NCBI RefSeq assembly: GCF_000003605.2 | Contig: NW_003143799.1 | Location: 78,080-99,260, forward strand | Direction of reading: 5' to 3' | DNA from: Saccoglossus kowalevskii | Lineage: Eukaryota > Hemichordata > Enteropneusta > Harrimaniidae | DNA length: 21,181 nt | Part shown: one piece after another, positions 10,845 through 19,400 of the stretch | Layout of the letters: each line of letters begins with the position of its first letter | Numbering within the stretch: the first letter of the stretch is position 1 | Notes under the pieces: model-generated | Database searches by the model: none | What the model saw: only the letters and a program-made list of their open reading frames with translations | What the model was told of the DNA's origin: nothing | Position numbers and translations under genes: made by a program

Positions 10845-11110
10845 CGGCTTTGACCTAATGGGTCAATTGTGTTATTAACCAATCAGAATGCTGTGTTGTA
10901 CCAATGCAATTCTTCGGAGATTCCCGAAGTCTTTCCGGTAACGCAATGCAGAAGTGAATTGTCCCTGTTGAAGTATGATTTTTTGGAATTGATTTCGGCG
11001 AATAAAAAACAAGGTTTTTTTTTAAAAACTGGTAATATGGCATGAAATGTTTAGCGCCTTTTACTTTTATTAACAGGTCATTGTCAAAGCATAGTTTATG
11101 CACGGTTATC
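10845..11110. promoter_or_regulatory. possible promoter or enhancer with CCAAT boxes
   Basis: In order there is an everted nuclear-receptor-type repeat TGACCTAATGGGTCA (10851-10865, half-sites spaced by three), a strong CCAAT box ACCAATCAG (about 10878-10886), a second CCAAT (about 10900), and a perfect inverted repeat CTTCGG-six bases-CCGAAG (10912-10929). CTTTCCGGTAACG follows. CCAAT boxes next to dyads are typical of promoters; no TATA box or start site can be fixed. A minus-strand open frame across it is taken as chance. Confidence 0.3.
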
Positions 11111-11214
11111 GTGGTCTACGCATTCACAACATATTCTCGGCGGTCGATATCCACGCTGTATCATATAAAAACTATTACCAGTATTCATTAAGCAATTTTT
11201 AAATTAGTTGCATT

Positions 11215-11290
11215 TTGAAGGGGTGGGCGCTTTGCCAAATGTGACCTTGAATATAAAAATTGTGCAAAAGTGGGGGGTGGGTGCTTGACC
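11215..11290. other. G-run segment before the 237-bp repeat
   Basis: GGGGTGGGCGC lies near 11220 and GGGGGGTGGGTG near 11272, on the + strand. They sit immediately upstream of the higher-order repeat and could belong to the same insertion. No boundary is visible. Confidence 0.35.
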
Positions 11291-11326
11291 GGCCATGGGC
11301 GCTAATGCGGTCCAGTATGGTATTTG

Positions 11327-11834
11327 CATAAAATGAAAATGAGGCTCTGCTCATTTGCATAATATGAAAGTGAGGCTCTTCGCTCATTAGCATATAATAA
11401 ATATGCCCTGCTTGATGATGATTCACATAAAATGATAATGAGGCTCTCTGGTTGCATGAAATAAAGTTCAGACGAGACTGTCTTCTCATTTGCATATAAT
11501 GAAAATCATGCTGTCAGTCATTCGTTTAAAATAAAAAATGATGCTGTTTTCTCATCTCATTCTCATAAAATGAAAATGAGGCTCTGCTCATTTGCATAAT
11601 ATGAAAGTGAGGCTCTTTGCTCATTAGCATATAATAAATATGCCCTGCTTGATGATGATTCACATAAAATGATAATGAGGCTCTCTGGTTGCATGAAATA
11701 AAGTTCAGACGAGACTGTCTTCTCATTTGCATATAATGAAAATCATGCTGTCAGTCATTCGTTTAAAATAAAAAATGATGCTGTTTTCTCATCTCATTCT
11801 TATAAAATGAAAATTAAGCTGTCTGCTTAAAATG
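11327..11834. repeat. 237-bp higher-order repeat of ~34-bp monomers
   Basis: Two 237-bp copies (11327-11563 and 11564-11800) differ at one base, C at 11381 against T at 11618. A diverged start of a third copy follows to about 11834. Each copy itself consists of seven related monomers of 31, 33, 35, 29, 38, 33 and 38 bp (for example 11330-11360, 11361-11393, 11394-11428, 11429-11457, 11458-11495, 11496-11528, 11529-11566). The monomer consensus is near AAAATGAAAATGAGGCTCTG followed by CTCATTTGCAT. This is the architecture of a higher-order satellite: old diverged monomers, very recent duplication of the whole set. Perfect octamers ATTTGCAT occur at 11322, 11353, 11488, 11590 and 11725. The 237-bp period is divisible by three, which explains repeated minus-strand open frames; these start without support and are not called genes. 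Confidence 0.95.
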
Positions 11835-12599
11835 TCAAAGCTACCAAATGGTCAGCCGTGTCGTAATACAGTAACTAAGGTTGCAGACACTGTGATTTGA
11901 TGCGCAAATAATTTGTTAAATCAGAAAAGATTGTTGAAAATTCACTGTAAAAATAAACGTGTCATACATGTTTCATGGTAAAAAAAAAATTCTATAAATT
12001 ATGTCAACATTTGGTTAAAAGTACTAGTACTAGAAAAATGAATTCAATGATGAGTATTCCAAACAAAAAGTCATTCAAAAAATTCATCAGTGTTTCATAA
12101 GCATTTTTAATATTGATAAAATTAGGGGAATTTCTTGGTTATATTTTTCAAGATATCAATACATTTGTGAAATTTTAAATGTATCCAACAGTATTCATTT
12201 CAAACCATTATTTATTTGTTTGTTATTTATGTATATTTTAAATGTTTGTAGTTAAATTAAATGTTCATTGAATTCTGACAACCATAAATCAAGAGAAATC
12301 CATTGTGTAGTGAAAATGTGCAATTCATACGAGAATAAAAAAATAAATGTTAATTAAACATTAAAACATGTTTTAACTCAATTCTGCCTGTTGTTCGAAA
12401 AAAAAAAAAAAAAAGCGATGTGCATTTTAAACTGAATATAAGCTTTATTATGTGATTTTTTCACCAATGGGCTAAAAGACGAACGAATAGCCGTAATTGA
12501 AAAGCACATTCATACAATTTGATTTCGTCATTCTTAATTTAGGAGGCAGTTGTAAAACTAACAAAAAACACATTTTGGAAAAAAAAACCTCTTTTATTT
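11835..12599. other. AT-rich stretch with palindromes and A17
   Basis: No gene is seen. There is a perfect 12-bp palindrome AGTACTAGTACT at 12020-12031, a perfect 16-bp palindrome TTAAAACATGTTTTAA at 12361-12376, and a 17-A run at 12398-12414. The A17 could be the tail of an old retroposed sequence, but I cannot find matching target-site duplications. Confidence 0.5.
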
Positions 12600-12790
12600 T
12601 TTTGATTATTCTCTTTGACAGAGAATGAATAACGATCCTGTCAGAACATGTATCATTTCCTGTGGCATTGTCCCGACAGATTGTCAGAAACAATGCCGCT
12701 CCATTGCTCATACTATAAATCGCAATTTGCGGCTATTCACGGTGCGCTTATCTTTATTCGTTTTATAATGAGGTTAAGTGGGGGGGAAAA
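12600..12790. promoter_or_regulatory. possible enhancer with inverted SOX-like pair
   Basis: GGCATTGT (12664-12671) and ACAATGCC (12690-12697) form a perfect 8-bp inverted repeat with an 18-bp spacer. Each arm contains a SOX-type core (CATTGT/ACAATG). The spacer holds a third ATTGTC and the half palindrome GACAGATTGTC. Downstream come CCATTGCTCAT, GCAATTTGCGGC, TTATCTTTATTCG and TTTTATAATGAGG, all of mixed composition against AT-rich flanks. The layout resembles a SOX-responsive developmental enhancer; proof would need conservation. Overlapping open frames on both strands look like chance. Confidence 0.35.
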
Positions 12791-12904
12791 GAAAAAAAAG
12801 GAACAAAGGCAGGTTACTAAATCAACATTGTTGAAAGAGACGCACGAAAGTAAATGTTAAATTAACATTAGTGAAAAGTGCACCAGATTACGAGTGATTT
12901 GACT

Positions 12905-12920
12905 GTTTGTTTGTTTGTTG
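12905..12920. repeat. (GTTT)4 microsatellite
   Basis: Four short GTTT/TTTG units. A minor simple repeat in non-coding DNA. Confidence 0.8.
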
Positions 12921-13229
12921 GCACATTGCATTACATGCCGTAACGTGACATTTCCGCTTTGCCGAGGTGATTATTTATTGTTTTGTAAGTTGTGGTATAT
13001 TTTCGGTTGTCAGAAATTCACTACTGTCTGCCTACTACCCACAACCAGCGTGATTCAACCATGTGTACATTTCCTGATCATTCTTCATCTTTTTTGAGTG
13101 GTCATTTCGCACTTTTTCCTGAAAAACAGGAATAAAAAAATTTCCTTTCAACTAGACCGATAATGGATAAAGAAGAGAATTTTTTTTTGGCTCAGAATTC
13201 AAATGTGAATGTGGAACATATGCTAATTA

Positions 13230-13580
13230 CCGTAGATGGGTTTCTGGTTGACGGTGTTCGTTTCAGATGGGTTTCTATTTTACATAGTGTTAAGTTTATA
13301 TTTGATGTTTTCTTTTTTATGCAGGGTTTAGTTTACATAGGTTCAGGTGTCCCGTTTTACACAACGTTTGGGTTTTATGGGTTTCCGATTTACACAGGGT
13401 TCTGTTCAGATGGATTTGCTTTGAGATTCAGATTGGTTCTTGGTTGACACAGGTTTTCAAGTCAGATAAATTTTGAAATTTGCACAGGTTTCTGGTTTAC
13501 ACAGGGGTTAGTGCTGTTTTATTTCCGGGTTACACAGATTCATGCATTTGAGTTGGGTGTGTTGCTTACATATGGTTTGT
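13230..13580. repeat. degenerate GT-rich repeat, TTTACACAG core
   Basis: About nine irregularly spaced copies of a motif near GGTTTCTGGTTTACACAG occur, for example at 13239, 13270, 13325, 13380, 13430 and 13488. The spacing varies between roughly 18 and 55 bp. The + strand is strongly rich in T and G throughout. It looks like an old, decayed minisatellite. One + strand open frame passes through it (13163-13447) and would encode repeated Gly/Phe/Tyr-rich sequence, but this follows from the repeat composition. Confidence 0.65.
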
Positions 13581-14034
13581 TTTAGACCCCAGTCTACCAT
13601 ACAATTCAGAAATATAAATATTCAATTTTTAAAAAGAATTCTGTTGTGTTATATGTTGTTGAATAGAATTTTTATTTTACCATATACACATTTATAAATA
13701 AACGATGAGTTAGATTTTTGATAAGCAAAAAATACTTTTGCCGAGTGGATGTCTTGATTGATCAATTGTTGAAAATGATAGAAATTATTACTGGGTTACA
13801 GCATGTGTTCCCTAAATATGAGTGGAATATCTAGTTTGCTTCTTTCAGAGACACTAAATTTATTTTGACCATTTTTTTTTTTTAGCATTGCCATCTGAAT
13901 GTCTCTTGATAAAAATAGATTTAGTGATATCATCCGCTAAAATATGAAATGAGGAGGATGGTAACATAATTTTGTAAAGGATAATATTATTATCGACTAC
14001 AATCTGCAATCTGCAATCTATATATTGTATAAAA
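13581..14034. other. AT-rich stretch, no feature
   Basis: Nothing specific is seen apart from a T run near 13870. Confidence 0.5.
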
Positions 14035-14400
14035 TTGAAAGATAATCCGGGAAAGAATCGGGGATCGAGAATAATCAAAAAACGTATCTTGAATTGTCTT
14101 GCGTTATCAACGGACAACAACGTTTTCCTGTTCATTGACTACGCTCAGAAGGTAGATATGAGCTCATCAAATTATCGCCCATTTTCCTTTGTGCTCTGCG
14201 AGGGAGATTTCAATATAAATATAATGAATTTCAGGATGATACAGAACCGCGTCTTCAATATATTATGGCAGAGTTTCGCCAATTATCTCGCTAAAAATCG
14301 TGTCCATTGATGGCCTTTGATGACGCAGTGCTTTTTATCGTAAGTAAAACACTCGGCGAGTGGTGGCTTTGTTTGCATCATGTTTATATTAGTTCAGAGT
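14035..14400. promoter_or_regulatory. complex patch, possible conserved element
   Basis: The segment is markedly more mixed in composition than its flanks. It contains TTGCGTTATCAACGG (GATA-like core), AACAACGTTTTCC, TTATCGCCCATTTTCC, and CCATTGATGGCCTTTGATG, which includes a TCF/LEF-like CTTTGATG. It ends with ATCGTAAGTAAA at 14338-14349, which could be a weak 5' splice site. A 91-codon + strand frame (14035-14310) opens at a non-ATG start and overlaps an open frame on the other strand. A coding exon cannot be excluded but has no recognisable domain. Confidence 0.25.
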
Positions 14401-15122
14401 TATTAGTGGCTTACCAATAGAGTACTGTGCTTTGTAGCAGGCACAATGAATTGAGAGAATGCATGACTGTACATGAGGGGATCTAGTCGGTTGAATAAGA
14501 GAGGGGAGGGAAGGGTGGCTGCCGTGTAGATGATGAAAGTGGTGGGAGGCTCATGGTAGGGAAATATTGTCTTGTACATTGAGCTGTGGGTCGGGGAAGA
14601 GATTTTCAATGGGCAGGGGTTTAAAATAGTATTGTATATCCGTATGTGTATTCTGACAAAAACAAAGACAAACACTATTTTGAAAAAGATGGAATATATT
14701 TCATTTACTGTAAAAGAAATTTCTCAAATTTTTTCTATTATCCACTTAATTAATAATTTCAAGAGCATTTTTTATCTGAGTGAGTTTATTTCTGCAGAGA
14801 GTCATAGTAGTATTCCATCTCCGACAAATATATCAGTTGATTGTAATCTTAAATGGCGCCATTGCTTGGACAAATATTGGTAACAACCTGTTTTTTATAT
14901 GATTTGCAAATGGAGTTAAAATTTGGAAACCTGACAATTTGAAATATTGACAATTCATTCTAAAGGATTCTATCAGTATAAAAACTGAGCAAATTCAGTT
15001 CCTGGATTTTATATTTTCAATAATTTTTTCTCAAATTGCTTTTGTGTCAGGCATGTGAATATATCATAAGATAATGAAAATGAGGGTGGAATTATCACGT
15101 TGACACTTTAAACATAAAAGTA
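14401..15122. other. non-coding stretch with G-rich tract and palindrome
   Basis: A purine-rich tract GAGGGGAGGGAAGGGTGG lies near 14501-14518 and nearly meets a G-quadruplex pattern. A perfect 12-bp palindrome AATGGCGCCATT lies at 14852-14863. No gene is supported. Confidence 0.5.
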
Positions 15123-15149
15123 AGAGAGAGAGAGAAACAGACAGACAGA
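15123..15149. repeat. (AG)n and (CAGA)n microsatellite
   Basis: Six AG units followed by three to four CAGA units. A simple repeat only. Confidence 0.85.
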
Positions 15150-15201
15150 AAATGCATTTTTTTCAGCAATGAGAAACGATGAAGAAAAGACTTATTAAAG
15201 T

Positions 15202-15215
15202 GTTACCACGGCAAT
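15202..15215 (+). promoter_or_regulatory. X-box-like motif (RFX)
   Basis: GTTACCACGGCAAT fits the RFX consensus GTNRCCNNRGYAAC with one mismatch, at the last base. It lies about 150 bp upstream of the complex patch at 15.36-15.72 kb. One such near match is not far from chance expectation for this window. Confidence 0.25.
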
Positions 15216-15359
15216 AACCGATGGAAGATTGGTTATCAGTGTGAAACTAGAGATGATTTGAAGATATGAATGATATTCAAAAAAACTCCTTTATTTCGTC
15301 TTCGTGAAGCACATTGTCATTCACACATTTCGTACACACATATCTATTAAAATGAACGA

Positions 15360-15720
15360 CAAATACAGTAGCAGGACTCTGTGAGACGCCATCGATAGCT
15401 ATCACTGGCAGTGTCAATACACGCGTAACAGCGCTACTCCAATTAAACCGATGGCTAACGAAAAAAAATAAATATCTGACGAACAAAAGTTGTGAAGAAG
15501 AGCGACTTAATACCATATTTAGCCGCTTTGCAAAGCTTTTTCCACCTCGTCCTAATGCATGCTTCAATTAGCGGGAATCATTCGGCGACGCTAAATGCGT
15601 CTACCTGTCACATTGACAATGGCATCAGTACGAGTGTCCCTCCTAGTCGTAGTAATATAGCATTTAATAGAGTGTTGGATAATAGGACACACAGTGGGAA
15701 GTCGTAGACAAACAGCTCTC
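15360..15720. promoter_or_regulatory. CpG-rich complex patch, possible conserved element
   Basis: Two CpG-dense blocks, about seven CpG in each ~80 bp (15385-15460 and 15573-15655), flank a perfect 12-bp palindrome GCTTTGCAAAGC at 15525-15536. Motifs include ATCGAT, ACGCGT, CAATTAGCGGGAA, and CCTGTCACATTGACAATGGC, in which TGTCA and TGACA are opposed and overlap a SOX-like ACAATGG. The texture resembles deeply conserved non-coding elements near developmental genes. Overlapping frames on both strands start without ATG and are taken as chance. No comparative evidence is available here. Confidence 0.35.
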
Positions 15721-16385
15721 CTGTGCAGCGTTATTGAGAAACTGACAATAATGGTTGGATGGCCCCCATAGTTCGGTATAAATACAAGATAGTATGAATA
15801 TGAGCTGCCAGGGTGTTGGAAAATAATACTAAATGATGCGAGCATTGACGATAAAATGACCTCGAAAGATAATAAATGGGTACAAAGATTACCTGCCTCC
15901 TACCAGGTGCTCGGTTCTTTCCTATTGTTCAATCGCACAGCGGAGCGAAAATTGGAATGGAAAAGAAAAAAGTTGTCTTTTTGTCCCGCTGTGTTTATGA
16001 TTGTGTGGCATGCTTTTGTTAGCGTTGTAGTCATGAATGTTGCCAATGCTTTGAAAACATTGTTACCAAAATGAATGGCTGACCATAGGGCTTTAATAAG
16101 GAATGTGGGGAAGCCGGCTGATTACTGTGGTTTTCAGTGTGCACACAAAAAAGACACACACACAAGTGCTGTTTCTGTGCGAGTGAGTCGCAGACTTTGC
16201 GGGGGTGTTTACATAGATATATATAACGAGCGTTTTTCACTTGAAAAGTTGTCGTCACAATGGTGACACAGATAGGGCTTATTTAAGGTTGTTTCTTTGT
16301 CCAAAAGTCTTTTTTCACCTCATCATTGAAATTTATAGTGAATGTCAACATTTAGTTTGCAACTCTAATTTGAATAGCCATTTTT
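15721..16385. other. non-coding stretch, no gene supported
   Basis: The composition is mixed in 15860-16260, with several short overlapping open frames on both strands and no recognisable domain. Short (CA)n near 16155 and TATATATA near 16217 are seen. Nothing can be named. Confidence 0.4.
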
Positions 16386-16386
16386 T

Positions 16387-16402
16387 TGTTGTTGTTGTTG
16401 AA
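16387..16402. repeat. (TTG)5 microsatellite
   Basis: Five TTG units following a T run. A simple repeat only. Confidence 0.85.
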
Positions 16403-16685
16403 TGATGTCTATAATGACAAAATATATTCATCTGCCAGAATGTTCCGAATCACCTAGTTAAAAACTTTCTCGACACATAGATTCATTTCTCAATATTTAC
16501 ATGAAGGAGTGCACCAAATTTAATTCTACAAAAGCATCATTTGCGGCACCACAACGTGTTCAATATGGGATTTATTCGGTGTATGCAACACATGAAAAAT
16601 AATTTTTTTTTTTCCCTTGAAATTTGAACACAAGCTATGTGCCAACTGGGACACTTAAGGAAGCTCCAATTGTCAGAAATTTGAT

Positions 16686-16990
16686 AAAATTGTAACGTAA
16701 TGAGCAATTCCTTTAAAGTACTATACATTAAAGTAATGAGAACATTTCTTGACTTGTTTGTAACCTGGTGAAAACATTTCCTAACAGTAACACGTACTAT
16801 AAAGAGAAACTTTCTTGAACGTAACTGGTAATAACATTTTTAACTAACTTGTAACATGAAGAAAACATTTCTTGACTATAACTTGTTATACGATAAGAGC
16901 ATTTATTGACTAACTTGTTACCTAATGAGAACATTTCTAGTACAGTAACATGTTACTTGATAATAACATTTCTTGACTAACTTATAACAA
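16686..16990. repeat. degenerate ~33-bp minisatellite, about 9 units
   Basis: Successive units follow the pattern TAACTTGTAACCTGATGAGA then ACATTTCTTGAC. The phrase ACATTTCTTGAC or a close variant recurs near 16742, 16865, 16963 and others, and TAAC(T/A)TGTTA recurs between them. Units range from about 25 to 36 bp and are well diverged, so the array is old. It lies 200 bp upstream of a second, unrelated array. Confidence 0.75.
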
Positions 16991-17204
16991 TATTTTGGCA
17001 GAAATCATCGTAATTTGTAAGTGGCCTGGTTGTATCATGTTTTGGCCTAAAATGTCATTGACAATCAGCAGCAAATATGAAAACAAGATGAATATTTTAT
17101 ACCTGCATTTAGTAGGGTTTTTTTTCGAGTTGGGTTGATTTAACCAATTTAAGCAGTGTTTAGTAATTTTGAGAAATTTCAAATACTTATTCTAGCTGTA
17201 CAAT

Positions 17205-17985
17205 TGAATGACTTGTAATGAACTACATGAATGTGATGCTTTTGTTAGGTGAGTACAATAGTTAGGCTTGTTTTATGTTTAAGCTGTGCATAGTAATGAT
17301 CTAATTTGCATACTAGCTAGGTAAACTGAGTGATAAATACCGCTATGTAATGAACTAAGTGAGTTAGGTTATTTAATAGATTTTATATATGCATAGTAAT
17401 GAGATAATTTGCATGCTTACTAAACTTAATATGTAATGAACTGAGTTAACCAGCTTTAATATGCATATTATAGGTTATTTAATAGATTTTATCTATGTAT
17501 AGTAATGAGATAATTTGCATACTAGCTAGCTAATCTTATTAATATGTAATGAACTGAGTGAACCTGCTTTATTATGCATATTATAGGTTTTTTCATAGAT
17601 TCTATCTATGTATAGTGATGAGATAATTTGCATACTAGCTAGCTAAACTTATTAATATGTAATGAACTGAGCGAACCTGCTTTAATATGCATAATATACA
17701 AGAGTTGGGTTCTTTGATAGATTTTATCGATGCATAGTAATGAGATAATTTGCATATTGGCTGCCTAATTGTATGATAAATATGTAATGGCAGAGTGAAT
17801 CTGCTTTTAGTTCATTCAATCTATTTTATCTGTGCATAGTAATGATCTAATTTGCATACTGGATGGCCAACTTTGTGGAACAGACTGGTTCAACGTTAGG
17901 TTTGTTTTGATTTAAGCTGTGAATACTAATTAGTTATTTTTGATACTAGCTTGTCAGTTGTATGAATAATATGTATTTTGACAAT
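17205..17985. repeat. ~100-120 bp tandem repeat, about 7 copies
   Basis: Each unit contains TATGTAATGAACTGAGTGAA, CCTGCTTTAATATGCATATTA, ATAGATTTTATCTATG and GCATAGTAATGAGATAATTT followed by GCATACTAGCTAGCTAA. Perfect octamers ATTTGCAT start at 17304, 17407, 17513, 17626, 17748 and 17850, giving periods of 103, 106, 113, 122 and 102. The outer copies are the most diverged, and a last weak copy ends near 17985. The central two (17.44-17.69 kb) are the most alike. Each unit also has TAAT homeodomain cores directly before the octamer. Confidence 0.9.
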
Positions 17986-18133
17986 ATCTTAAATTCTCAT
18001 TTTTGGTAAAAAAAAAATTAATTTAAATTTTGACTTTTTCATGAAAACTACCAGCTCAATTACTTTGGTACTTGGTATGTATGTACCTTGGGTGAACCTC
18101 TATGAGATTTGTAACAAGTTGATAACAATGGTA

Positions 18134-18147
18134 ATTGCTATGGCAAC
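18134..18147 (-). promoter_or_regulatory. X-box-like motif (RFX)
   Basis: Read on the minus strand, GTTGCCATAGCAAT fits GTNRCCNNRGYAAC with one mismatch at the last base. It lies in a short mixed segment with AACAATGG just before it and ACCATGGTTGTG after it. Confidence 0.3.
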
Positions 18148-19400
18148 AACCAAATAAACTACCATGGTTGTGTTATAGCAAGAATTTTGTGGGAAGCACT
18201 AATAACTATGGCAAATAATTAATCTCAATTTACATTACATTATTAACTTTGTTTTGTGGAAGAAACTCTACGAAGACAGTGGAGTTATTTTATTCACTAG
18301 TTCACTTATTTGATACCAATACTAATTTGAATGTCTTTGATATTTTTTATTATTGTTTGATATCATTTTAATGCTGACTACTATCACCGCTAGCTTACCA
18401 CGTTCCGAAGAACATTAATCAGCGCCATTTTGTTTTATTTAAATTTATTAGTTATATAAATACAATTTAAAAAAAAAAAAGAAAAAAAATATCCGGAAAT
18501 GTGTAATTAACCAAAGAATTAGTTTGGGCCAGCTGTTGCATCTTTAAAACAGACTATAAAATAACACTCAATAAGCAGTGTTAAATAAGAAATGACATTC
18601 ACTAACTATATCAGTCAGACTCATTAGATTCGTCTTTTAAAAAAACCACAAGTTTTTCTACTAATATTTTGAGTGTTTATATACTTTGTTATTATGCCAG
18701 CAACACTTCATTTCCCATTGGCTACTGGTGTTACTGGTAATCAAAACTTATAGTAAAAAACTCCTATATGTTTATTTGCTGTTAGGTGATATAAATTGTC
18801 GTTCAAAGAGTCAAAGGGATAATCTATAACATCAATATTTGTATACAAATTCAGGAAGCTCAAATTGAGGCAAAATAGAAAAACGATTAAATACAAAAAA
18901 AAACCAACAAACAGTAGATTAGTCACTCTCACTGACTTAAATGTTATAGATTGTGGATGGCCTCTGTATATTCTCTCTTCTGACTGTCACTTTTAGTTTT
19001 ATTTATGTTGCCATGGATATGGTATCTATTTAAAATTTCCGTTTATAACTCTACATCACATATCATCCTTACTTGGCAGGAAGAATCGTGTAGGGCTAGG
19101 AACTGATAACTGCATCTTGTTTTCACCACACATGATCCCAAACCTGAGTGAAAACAATACTATATTCCAGCTTGCTGACAAAAACATTTTGAAGAGCAAA
19201 AAAAAAAAAAAAATGAAATTTACTCTATAAAAGCAAGAAAATGTTGGCAGCTGTCATGAAAAGGAAGCTCCTTTTGAATTTCTAGAATATGATGAGGGAT
19301 AATTTGCCACTTGACCATAGCAAGATAAATCTTATTATTTTTAAATGAATTCAAAGCAGAAAGGAAAGAAAAGGACCTTTCATGGGAAAACATGTTCTAG
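18148..19400. other. AT-rich stretch, no gene supported
   Basis: No gene is seen. There is a short complex patch near 18375-18435 with GCGCCATTTTG, an A-rich run at 18469-18489, a partial X-box GTTGCCATGG at 19007-19016, and a 16-A run at 19198-19213. Confidence 0.45.

Noticed and set aside
11199-11732. Two similar minus-strand frames starting 237 bp apart
   Set aside because: They are a by-product of the 237-bp repeat, whose period is a multiple of three; the frame is closed by stops between copies.
11327-11800. CRISPR-like direct repeats with spacers
   Set aside because: The intervals between repeated words are related monomers, not unique spacers, and the whole 237-bp block is itself duplicated; the context is eukaryotic.
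12398-12414. A17 run as a possible SINE or retrogene tail
   Set aside because: No target-site duplication, no promoter boxes and no recognisable body upstream; A runs are common throughout the window.
13163-13447. + strand frame of 94 codons with Gly/Phe/Tyr-rich product
   Set aside because: It coincides with the degenerate GT-rich repeat, which explains both the openness and the composition.
15277-15567. Minus-strand frame of 96 codons with a CxxC
   Set aside because: It starts at TTG directly after a stop, has no second metal-binding pair, and overlaps a regulatory-looking block with an open frame on the other strand.
17256-17262. TTAG/GTGAGT as a second splice donor
   Set aside because: It lies inside the decayed first copy of the ~110-bp array, and no matching acceptor or open exon is seen upstream.
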